This document shows positions 1-5,868 of a stretch of 5,949 bases of DNA, one piece after another. Both the position numbers and the translations under genes were made by a program. The DNA lies in assembly GCA_964646465.1 (NCBI GenBank), contig CAZYEN010000021.1, positions 1-5,949 on the forward strand, given 5' to 3'. The DNA comes from CALRBF01 sp964646465. GTDB taxonomy: Bacteria > Patescibacteriota > Minisyncoccia > SW-4-49-11. Numbering within the stretch: the first letter of the stretch is position 1; each line of letters begins with the position of its first letter. A model generated the notes under the pieces. That model did no database searches and was not told the DNA's origin. It saw only the letters and a list, made by a program, of their open reading frames with translations.

Positions 1-2
1 TA

Positions 3-1169
3 CTATTAACTATAACCTTAATAGGTATATTAGGGAGTATAGTATTGATAGCTATCAATCCTAATTATCAATTAAGTCAGAGTAGAGATCTTAATAGACA
101 AAAAGATATTACAGAAATACAACAAGCATCTGAATTATATGCTGTTAGAAACTCTGGAGACTATCCAGAGGGGATCCCCGTTGGTAGTTATAAAGATATA
201 TGTCCAGAAGGAGAAGTTACAGAAGAATGTGTAGATCTTAGTGTATTAGTTCCAACTTATTTGTCATCAATCCCTACAGATCCAACAGGAGGAACATATA
301 AAATAGGTATAAATATAACCAACAACACAATTAGTGTATTAGCGGATAATTCAGAACAAAGAGAAATAGGACTTAATACATTTCCTATATTAACCGCAGG
401 AGCTAAAGATCCTAGCTTTGATACAGGTGTTCCGGTGGGGTTTGAGGGTGAGGTCTACCACATATCTATCCAATCAGATGGAAAGATCCTAGTGGGAGGA
501 GTATTTGAAACCTACCAAGGAATGGCATCCAACAGAATAATTCGTCTAAATAGTGATGGAAGTAGAGACGTTAGCTTTAATATGGGTACAGGGTTTGGTG
601 GTATTGTCAACACAATATCCGTGCAAAGTGATGGCAAGATATTAGTAGGAGGAGAATTTACCAGCTACCAAGGAATGGCATCCAACAGAATAATTCGTCT
701 AAATAGTGATGGAAGTAGAGATAATAGTTTTAATATAGGTGATGGCTTTAATCAATTAGTCAACACCCTAGCTGTACAGATTGACGGTAAGATCCTAGTA
801 GGAGGAGAATTTACTAGCTACCAAGGAACGTCAGCCAATAATATAATCCGGCTAAATAGTGATGGAAGTAGAGATGTTAGCTTTAATATGGGTGCAGGGT
901 TTGGTGGTATTGTCAACACAATATCCGTGCAAAGTGATGGCAAGATATTAGTAGGAGGGGGATTTACGAGTTACCAAGGGACCACAGCTAATAGAATAAT
1001 TCGTCTAAATAGTGATGGAAGTAGAGATAATAGCTTTAATATAGGTAATGGCTTTAATCAAGTAGTCAACACCTTGGTCGTCCAGAGCGATGGCAAGATA
1101 TTAGCTGGAGGCTCTTTTAACAGCTATAAAGACCAACCAGCTGGGTACCTGATAAGATTAGGGAATTAA
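3..1169 (+). CDS. Type IV pilin-like protein with C-terminal delta-60-type repeats (5' partial)
   Basis: The gene is cut at the left edge. The frame is open from base 3, and codons before the first possible start (TTG at 45) encode a hydrophobic stretch (LLTITLIGILGSIVLIAINP), the second part of a class III prepilin helix. The start, cleavage site (G|FTLIE type) and Glu5 must therefore lie upstream. Counting from TTG45, residues 8-30 form a polar helix (SRDLNRQKDITEIQQAS), followed by a pilin-like region with Cys53 and Cys62, the only cysteines, which could form a disulfide, and the phrase LSVLVPTYLSSIPTDPTGG common in CPR pilins. From residue 122 there are five tandem repeats of 47-53 residues with consensus D.SFN.G.GF..VNT..VQSDGKILVGG.FTSYQG...NRIIRLNSDGSR, resembling delta-60 repeats that build beta-propellers. 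The protein ends one strand after the last unit (LIRLGN). The likely role is a minor pilin or pseudopilin presenting a propeller outside the cell. Pilin assignment is firm; the propeller fold and adhesive role are inferred. Confidence 0.85.
   Translation, partial: LLTITLIGILGSIVLIAINPNYQLSQSRDLNRQKDITEIQQASELYAVRNSGDYPEGIPVGSYKDICPEGEVTEECVDLSVLVPTYLSSIPTDPTGGTYKIGINITNNTISVLADNSEQREIGLNTFPILTAGAKDPSFDTGVPVGFEGEVYHISIQSDGKILVGGVFETYQGMASNRIIRLNSDGSRDVSFNMGTGFGGIVNTISVQSDGKILVGGEFTSYQGMASNRIIRLNSDGSRDNSFNIGDGFNQLVNTLAVQIDGKILVGGEFTSYQGTSANNIIRLNSDGSRDVSFNMGAGFGGIVNTISVQSDGKILVGGGFTSYQGTTANRIIRLNSDGSRDNSFNIGNGFNQVVNTLVVQSDGKILAGGSFNSYKDQPAGYLIRLGN
408..1166 (+). repeat. Five tandem ~153-bp coding repeats (delta-60-like)
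   Basis: Units phased on the D-x-S-F motif begin at 408, 567, 720, 873 and 1026. The first is 53 codons, the next three are 51 codons, and the last is 47 codons before the stop. Units 2 and 4 resemble each other most (FGGIVNTISVQSDGK), as do 3 and 5 (NQ.VNTL.VQ), giving a two-unit period of 306 bp. The stretch 546-768 matches 852-1074 at about 93% by eye, including a 64-bp exact run (589-652 = 895-958). Units 1 and 2 share a 57-bp exact run (512-568 = 665-721). DNA-level identity this high indicates recent duplication or gene conversion. Confidence 0.92.
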
Positions 1170-1195
1170 GTATAATCAACTTTTTTCTTATTTCC

Positions 1196-1221
1196 TAATA
1201 TTACAAAAATATTAAATTTTT
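1196..1221 (+). terminator. Weak all-A/T hairpin after the pilin gene
   Basis: A 7-bp inverted repeat (TAATATT at 1196-1202, AATATTA at 1208-1214) with a 5-nt loop is followed by AA and TTTTT. It lies 27 bp after the pilin stop. With no G-C pair the stem would be unstable, and such repeats occur by chance in A/T-rich spacers, so this is only a candidate 3' end for the pilin transcript. The rest of the spacer before the tyrS promoter shows nothing else convincing. Confidence 0.22.
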
Positions 1222-1247
1222 AAACAAATTTTTTAAAATAGAAAATA

Positions 1248-1256
1248 TGATATAAT
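1248..1256 (+). promoter_or_regulatory. Extended -10 promoter for tyrS
   Basis: TGATATAAT is an exact extended -10 element (TG-n-TATAAT). The position 17 bp upstream (1228-1233, ATTTTT) is a poor -35, which is usual for extended -10 promoters. Transcription would begin near 1263, leaving a leader of about 27 nt before the tyrS ATG. The TATAAT is also the left half of a perfect 16-bp palindrome (1251-1266). Confidence 0.6.
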
Positions 1257-1289
1257 ATATATTATACAGTTAATAAATCTATATTCTAT

Positions 1290-2492
1290 ATGTCAATCAA
1301 AGTAGATCAAACAGCAATTCAAGAATGGCTTAAGAGGGGAGTTACTAATTATCTAGAAGCAAAACATCTAGAACAGCAATTGATGTCGGGTAGGCAATTA
1401 AGGGTAAAGTTTGGAATTGACCCTACTAGTGATAAAATTCATCTTGGTAGAGCCGTACCTTTTTGGAAACTAAGAGAATTACAAGATTGGGGACATAAAA
1501 TTGTACTAATCATTGGAGATTTTACAGCTAGAATTGGGGACGCCTCCGATAAGGACTCTGAGAGACCTATGCTGAGTAAAGAGCAAATACAACTTAATCT
1601 TACTAATTATATTGAACAGATATCTAAAATTTTAGATATCTCCAAGTTGGAAATTAGATATAATTCTGAATGGTTGAGTAATTTGTCTTTTGATACATTA
1701 ACTGAAATTGCTAATGTCTTTTCAGTTAACGAAATGTTAGACAGAGATAATTTCAGCCAACGACATAATAGTAATACTAGAATAAGTTTGCGGGAGTTCT
1801 TATACCCATTAATACAAGGTTATGACTCTGTGGTGGTAAAATCAGATTTAGAATTAGGAGGAAATGATCAATATTTCAATCTAATTGCTGGTAGAAAGGT
1901 TCAAAAACACTATAATCAAGAGCCGCAGGACATTGTAACATGTGAGTTACTTTTAGGGATTGATGGAAGAAAAATGAGTTCATCTTGGGGAAACGGTATT
2001 TATATTACAGATACCCCTAATGAAATGTTTACTAAGGTAATGGCTGTTAAAGATGAGTTCATCATAGATTACTTTAGATTAGCTACTGACCTATCGAACT
2101 CACAAATTGAGGAATATAAGCAGAGACTCGCTAATGGATATAATCCTCGTGATATTAAGCTTGATTTAGCCATGTCTATAGTCGGTAGATACTATGGATT
2201 AGAGGAGGCAAATAAAGCTAAAGAGTATTTTGAACAATTATTTACGAAGCAAGAGATTCCTGCTGATGTGACAACTATACAGGCAATAAAAATAGAAGAT
2301 AGGCGACTTTTTGCAGTATTAGCTCAAGTTTTTGATATGTCTAACTCAGAGTCTAAAAGAACTATTCAGGAAGGTGGAGTTAAGTTGAATCAAGAAATCA
2401 TTACCGACGCTTTTTATGAATTAAGTTTTGAGAAAAATCAAGAATATATATTACAAAAAGGTAAGAAAAATATTATTAAAATTATATCTTAG
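1290..2492 (+). CDS. tyrS: Tyrosyl-tRNA synthetase
   Basis: This class I cytoplasmic enzyme activates tyrosine with ATP and charges tRNA-Tyr, releasing AMP and pyrophosphate. At 400 residues it has the usual bacterial length. The Rossmann catalytic domain spans about residues 30-235, with the HIGH-type motif H51-L-G-R54 after KFGIDPTSDKI, the tyrosine-pocket motif Q176-G-Y-D179, L189-G-G-N-D-Q194 and the KMSKS-type loop K228-M-S-S-S232. A helical domain follows, then a C-terminal S4-type RNA-binding domain (about 338-399, with SESKRTIQEGGVKLN). The GGNDQYFN and PNEMF.K.M signatures suit the TyrZ-like (H. influenzae) subgroup rather than the E. coli TyrS type. ATG at 1290 is chosen because the protein begins just before the conserved N-terminal helix and the promoter sits 34 bp upstream; there is no Shine-Dalgarno. 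It has its own promoter and is separated from nusA by 175 bp. The KMSSS variant is noted under findings. Confidence 0.96.
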   Translation: MSIKVDQTAIQEWLKRGVTNYLEAKHLEQQLMSGRQLRVKFGIDPTSDKIHLGRAVPFWKLRELQDWGHKIVLIIGDFTARIGDASDKDSERPMLSKEQIQLNLTNYIEQISKILDISKLEIRYNSEWLSNLSFDTLTEIANVFSVNEMLDRDNFSQRHNSNTRISLREFLYPLIQGYDSVVVKSDLELGGNDQYFNLIAGRKVQKHYNQEPQDIVTCELLLGIDGRKMSSSWGNGIYITDTPNEMFTKVMAVKDEFIIDYFRLATDLSNSQIEEYKQRLANGYNPRDIKLDLAMSIVGRYYGLEEANKAKEYFEQLFTKQEIPADVTTIQAIKIEDRRLFAVLAQVFDMSNSESKRTIQEGGVKLNQEIITDAFYELSFEKNQEYILQKGKKNIIKIIS

Positions 2493-2530
2493 AAGCTTTT
2501 ATATACAATATTTTGATATCTTGTTATTAT

Positions 2531-2559
2531 TTGACATTAACTCAAAAGCAAGATATAAT
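2531..2559 (+). promoter_or_regulatory. Consensus sigma70-type promoter of the nusA-ppa-pheST operon
   Basis: TTGACA (2531-2536) and TATAAT (2554-2559) are both perfect consensus hexamers with the optimal 17-bp spacer. The start is expected near 2566, which gives a leader of about 102 nt before the nusA ATG. No other promoter of comparable quality was noticed downstream, so this probably drives all five genes to the right. An 8-bp inverted repeat (ATATCTTG 2516-2523, CAAGATAT 2549-2556) brackets the -35 and enters the -10; it could be an operator or chance. Confidence 0.88.
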
Positions 2560-2587
2560 ATTACACATATGATATTGGTAAATTTAT

Positions 2588-2630
2588 AGTAGATCTGCTT
2601 TTTGGAATAAAGAGTAGATCTATTTTATTT
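2588..2630 (+). terminator. Terminator-like hairpin in the nusA leader (possible attenuator)
   Basis: Bases 2588-2603 pair with 2609-2624 around a 5-nt loop (GGAAT). The 16-bp stem contains three G-U pairs and is built on two AGATCT copies (2591-2596 and 2616-2621). The run TTTTATTT (2623-2630) follows directly. It has the shape of an intrinsic terminator but with few G-C pairs. It lies downstream of the consensus promoter and 37 bp before the nusA ATG, so it would act on the operon's own transcript as well as on read-through from tyrS. NusA stimulates weak hairpin terminators, so feedback control is plausible but not shown. Confidence 0.55.
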
Positions 2631-2667
2631 CATATGGTATTATGATAATAACATTAAGAATATTAAT

Positions 2668-3918
2668 ATGTTGAATGCTAAACAATTTACCTTTGCCATC
2701 ACCCAAATTGCAGAGGAGAAAAATATCCCAGAAGATAAAATTATAGAAGTCATTGAAACTGCTATCGCAGCTGCTTATAAAAAAGACTATGGGGAAAAAA
2801 GTCAGATTATTAAGTCTAAATTAAATAAAGATACAGGAATTTTCTCTATCTTCAGACATAAGACTGTGGTTAATGTGGACGAAGAAGGTTATATTGTGTT
2901 GAGCGCAGATCAAAGTGTTGACGATTTTGGTCCTACTCAAGAAGAGGATGCAGATGGAGTTAGAAAAATAAGATTTAACCCAGATAGGCATATTGCCCTT
3001 GCTGATGCTCAATCTATTCAACCAGAAATACAAGAAGGTGAAGAAATTGTAGAGGAGTTAGAACCAAAAGAAGATTTTGGTAGAATTGCAGCTCAAACGG
3101 CTAAGCAAGTATTGATGCAAAAAATTCGTGAAATTGAGAGAACTACAGCTTTTGAAGCCTACAAAGACAGGGTGGGAGAAATTATATCAGGCACAATTCA
3201 AAGAATAGATAGAGGAATTATATTTGTAGATCTTGGTAAGGGAGTTGGATTGTTATTCCCATCTGAGCAAGTTTATGCTGATAACTATCGTATAGGTAAT
3301 AGACATAAATTTTTAATTCAAAATGTAGAAATTACGGAAAGAGAACCTAACATTGTTTTGTCTAGAAGAAGTACTGATTTTGTTAAAACATTATTTTCTT
3401 TGGAAGTACCAGAGATATTTGCAGGTTCAGTTGAGATATTGTCAATCGCAAGAGATGCGGGAGTTAGAACCAAGCTAGCAGTTAAAGCTAACGGAGAAGG
3501 CATCGATCCGGTTGGAGCTTGTGTTGGACAGAGAGGAACTAGAGTTCAATCAATTATTAATGAATTAGGTGGAGAGAAAATTGATATTATAGAATACTCT
3601 GATAACTTAGAAGATTATATTAAAGCTGCAATTGCTCCAGCTAAAGTAGAAGGTATTACTATTGATGAGTCTAATAGACAGGCTACTGTTATTGTTCCAC
3701 AAGATCAATTGTCTTTAGCTATTGGTGGTTCTGGACAAAATGTTAGATTGGCTTCCAGATTAACTGGATATGATATTAATTTAAATCCAGAGTCTAAAAA
3801 TGTGGTTACTTCAGTTGTTGGAGATGTTGATACTATTCCAGCTCAACAAATCGTAGAAAATACTAAACAAGAAATAGTGACGGAAGAAAATGCTTCTAAT
3901 TCAGAATCTCAAGGTTAA
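2668..3918 (+). CDS. nusA: Transcription termination/antitermination factor NusA
   Basis: NusA binds RNA polymerase and nascent RNA and modulates pausing, intrinsic termination and antitermination. Domains in order are an N-terminal RNAP-binding domain (about 1-165) with the opening QFTFAITQIAEEKNIPEDKI, AAAYKKDYGEK at about 34-44 and the hallmark DFGRIAAQTAKQVLMQKIRE; an S1 domain (about 169-233, ending NIVLSRRS); KH1 with G287-Q-R-G290 inside VGACVGQRGTRV; and KH2 with G353-G-S-G356 inside AIGGSGQNVRLASRLTGY. The last 40 or so residues are an acidic, Asn/Ser-rich tail. The E. coli-type C-terminal acidic repeat domains are absent, as in most bacteria outside Proteobacteria. An acidic insertion at about 85-130 (QEEDADGVRKIRFNPDRHI) resembles CPR NusA proteins as I remember them. 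The ATG at 2668 fits the family N-terminus; no Shine-Dalgarno is seen. The usual partners rimP and infB are not adjacent. It is the first gene of the operon and 27 bp before ppa. Confidence 0.96.
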   Translation: MLNAKQFTFAITQIAEEKNIPEDKIIEVIETAIAAAYKKDYGEKSQIIKSKLNKDTGIFSIFRHKTVVNVDEEGYIVLSADQSVDDFGPTQEEDADGVRKIRFNPDRHIALADAQSIQPEIQEGEEIVEELEPKEDFGRIAAQTAKQVLMQKIREIERTTAFEAYKDRVGEIISGTIQRIDRGIIFVDLGKGVGLLFPSEQVYADNYRIGNRHKFLIQNVEITEREPNIVLSRRSTDFVKTLFSLEVPEIFAGSVEILSIARDAGVRTKLAVKANGEGIDPVGACVGQRGTRVQSIINELGGEKIDIIEYSDNLEDYIKAAIAPAKVEGITIDESNRQATVIVPQDQLSLAIGGSGQNVRLASRLTGYDINLNPESKNVVTSVVGDVDTIPAQQIVENTKQEIVTEENASNSESQG

Positions 3919-3945
3919 TTATTATTAAATTTAATAAATAAATAT

Positions 3946-4482
3946 ATGAATCTATATACTGATGTACCAAGACTAGAGTCTCTACCAGAAGAGTTTAATG
4001 TGGTTATTGATATTCCTATGAATTCTACATCAAAATTTGAATATGATGAGAAGGGTGGTTATTTTAAGTTAGATCGTACCTTATATTCTCCTTTAATATA
4101 TCCATTTGAATATGGTTTTGTGCCACAAACTCATGGGGATGATGGGGATGCCTTAGATGTTATTTTATTATCTACTAGACCTACTTTTTCTGGTTGTGTG
4201 GTAAAATCTAGAGTAGTAGGAGTGTTAAAAATGAGTGATGAGGCAGGTATTGACCATAAATTAATTTGTGCTCCCGTAGCTAAATTAGACCCTAGATTAT
4301 CTCATATACAGAATTTAGAAAATATTGAACTGCATTTAGTTAAAGAAATAGAGTTATTTATGGCTGATTATAAAAAACTAGAACCAGGTAAATATGAATT
4401 TGTGAAAATTGAAGGTTTTGGAGATAAAGAAGAAGCCAAAAATATTTTAATACAAGGAGCTAAATCTTATGACAATAAATAA
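3946..4482 (+). CDS. ppa: Inorganic pyrophosphatase (family I, soluble)
   Basis: This cytoplasmic Mg-dependent enzyme hydrolyses pyrophosphate to two phosphates, driving tRNA charging and nucleic acid synthesis. At 178 residues it matches the usual prokaryotic family I length. The active-site set is complete and runs one residue ahead of the E. coli numbering as I recall it: K30 and E32 (SKFEYDE), R44, Y56 (PFEYGFVP), D66, D68 and D71 in the signature DGDALDV, D98, D103 and K105 (SDEAGIDHK), and Y142-K143 (DYKKLEPGKYE). The start ATG at 3946 gives MNLYTDVPRLESLPEEFNVV, a normal family N-terminus; the upstream spacer is nearly all A/T and has no Shine-Dalgarno. It lies between nusA (27 bp away) and the membrane-protein gene (5 bp away), in the same probable operon as pheST, whose product makes its substrate. 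Confidence 0.97.
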   Translation: MNLYTDVPRLESLPEEFNVVIDIPMNSTSKFEYDEKGGYFKLDRTLYSPLIYPFEYGFVPQTHGDDGDALDVILLSTRPTFSGCVVKSRVVGVLKMSDEAGIDHKLICAPVAKLDPRLSHIQNLENIELHLVKEIELFMADYKKLEPGKYEFVKIEGFGDKEEAKNILIQGAKSYDNK

Positions 4483-4487
4483 AAAGC

Positions 4488-4874
4488 ATGAAAAAGCTAT
4501 TTTTATGGTTAAATATAATATTGCTACTGATTGCTAGTGCGGTTGCATATTATATAGTATTTCATACTAATCCTACTGATATGTCAGCCGCTACTGTATG
4601 GGCTTTGCTATTATGTATTATAATTATAGTTTGGTCTATCACTACATATTTAGGATATTACATTAGATTATTTTTATCACATAATTTATTTAAAAATAGA
4701 GACACTAATTATATCTTAGTTAGATCTGAGAGACAGGGATTGTTATTGGGTATCTTATTGGGTATACAGTTGGCATTACAAGGATTTTTGATTTTTAATA
4801 TACTTAGTGCTACAATATTAATAATAGCGATACTTTTATTGGAATTTTTCTTTATCGCTCAAGAGAATAAATAA
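4488..4874 (+). CDS. Small four-helix integral membrane protein, unknown function
   Basis: I cannot assign a function. The 128-residue protein is very hydrophobic, with likely transmembrane segments at about 4-25, 35-59, 84-105 and 106-125; the last two form a tight hairpin. Basic residues K2-K3 and R60, K69, R71, R79 and R82 lie at the N-terminus and in the loop between helices 2 and 3, so by the positive-inside rule both termini and that loop face the cytoplasm. A short SERQGLLLGILLG stretch opens helix 3; from memory, similar R-Q-G-rich small membrane proteins stand near pheS in other CPR genomes, but this was not searched. There is no signal peptidase site, catalytic motif or cysteine pair. 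The gene is 5 bp after ppa and 13 bp before pheS, so it is almost certainly co-transcribed. Codon use and AT content resemble its neighbours. The ORF is clearly a gene; a role in translation or envelope remains open. Confidence 0.82.
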   Translation: MKKLFLWLNIILLLIASAVAYYIVFHTNPTDMSAATVWALLLCIIIIVWSITTYLGYYIRLFLSHNLFKNRDTNYILVRSERQGLLLGILLGIQLALQGFLIFNILSATILIIAILLLEFFFIAQENK

Positions 4875-4887
4875 TAAATTTTAGAAT

Positions 4888-5868
4888 ATGATATCAATTG
4901 AAGCAGTCATCAAAGAGTATAAATCAGATATAAAAAATTCTCTGGATATAAATGAGTTAGAGCATAAATACCTCTCTCGCAAGGGTTATATTGCCGAACT
5001 ATTCAAAACACTTAAAGATGTTATCCCAGAAAAAAAATCAGCATATGGAAAAGAGCTCAATAAGTTAAAACAAGAGATCGAAAAGTATATCAATAAAAAT
5101 AAAACTCAAGAGACTAAATCTAAAATAGAGATTTATCCAATAAATTCTCTAGATATAAAATCTACTGTAGGTGGATTATCTCCAATTTCAAGATTAATAT
5201 TCAAAACTCAAGATATATTTGAGAATTTAGGTTTTTCAGTGGCTGTAGGTCCAGAGTTAGAATCTGAAAAATATAATTTTGATTTATTAAATATCCCTGA
5301 ATCACATCCAGCTCGTGATGTTTGGGATACTATGTGGGTTCAGAATCCGGCAGGAGTTCAGTCATTACTGCGTACTCATACCTCACCTGTACAGATTCAT
5401 TATATGGAGAATAATAAACCACCAATCAGAATTATCGCTCCTGGTAAAGTTTATCGTTATGAAGCTACTGATTCTACTCATGAGACAGTATTTCATCAGG
5501 TGGAAGGACTATTTTTAGATGATAAAGCAAGTATAGCTACCTTTAAGGGAGTTATTAACTATTTTTTCAAAGAATTATTTCAACAAGATATCAAAATTAG
5601 ATTAAGACCAAGTTATTTCCCTTTTACTGAACCTAGCTTTGAAATAGATATTTGGCTACAAGATAAATGGCTCGAAATTGCTGGAGCAGGGATGGTTAAT
5701 CGAAAGGTATTGGAAAATGGTGGAATTACAGACCCTAATATTCAAGGATTCGCTTTTGGATTTGGAGTAGAGCGATTAGCAATGATATTATATGGTATTG
5801 ATGATATTAGGCTTATACACTCTGCAGATATTAGATTTACATCTCAATTAGGTAAAAAACAATTATGA
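4888..5868 (+). CDS. pheS: Phenylalanyl-tRNA synthetase alpha subunit
   Basis: PheS is the catalytic subunit of the cytoplasmic alpha2beta2 class II synthetase that charges tRNA-Phe. At 326 residues it is close to the usual bacterial length. The N-terminal region (about 1-75, rich in Lys/Glu) is the helical coiled-coil arm that contacts tRNA. The catalytic core follows, with LLRTHTSPVQ (R162-T-H-T-S166), motif 2 G186-KVYRYEATDSTHETVFHQVEG207, RPSYFPFTEPSFEIDIW, EIAGAGMVNRKVLENGG, and motif 3 G287-FAFGFGVERLAM with the ATP-binding Arg296. The protein ends normally after DIRLIHSADIRF and a short basic tail. The start at 4888 gives a typical N-terminus; there is no Shine-Dalgarno. Its TGA stop overlaps the pheT ATG in ATGA, implying translational coupling of the two subunits and showing that TGA is a stop in this genome. 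Confidence 0.97.
   Translation: MISIEAVIKEYKSDIKNSLDINELEHKYLSRKGYIAELFKTLKDVIPEKKSAYGKELNKLKQEIEKYINKNKTQETKSKIEIYPINSLDIKSTVGGLSPISRLIFKTQDIFENLGFSVAVGPELESEKYNFDLLNIPESHPARDVWDTMWVQNPAGVQSLLRTHTSPVQIHYMENNKPPIRIIAPGKVYRYEATDSTHETVFHQVEGLFLDDKASIATFKGVINYFFKELFQQDIKIRLRPSYFPFTEPSFEIDIWLQDKWLEIAGAGMVNRKVLENGGITDPNIQGFAFGFGVERLAMILYGIDDIRLIHSADIRFTSQLGKKQL

Noticed and set aside
45..47. TTG as the start codon of the pilin-like gene
   Set aside because: The frame stays open to the left edge and the upstream codons encode the hydrophobic prepilin helix, so the true start is outside the window.
408..1166. CRISPR-like array
   Set aside because: The repeats are contiguous, in frame with a 51-codon period and encode conserved protein units, with no spacers.
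1218..1238. Second A/T inverted repeat (TTTTAAA / TTTAAAA) before tyrS
   Set aside because: It has only A-T pairs, a 7-nt loop and no following T-run; such repeats are expected by chance here.
2821..3033. 70-codon minus-strand ORF inside nusA
   Set aside because: It lies opposite a strongly conserved NusA domain, has no recognisable motif and is a shadow of the real frame.
3318..3503. 61-codon minus-strand ORF inside nusA
   Set aside because: It is opposite the S1/KH1 coding region, with no family resemblance, promoter or partner gene.
5315..5518. 67-codon plus-strand ORF inside pheS
   Set aside because: It is out of frame within the catalytic core of PheS and has a composition typical of a shifted reading of that gene.
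5866..5868. TGA recoded as glycine (SR1/Gracilibacteria code)
   Set aside because: PheS ends at the expected place, the next frame opens a good PheT N-terminus at the overlap, and no other gene needs TGA read through.
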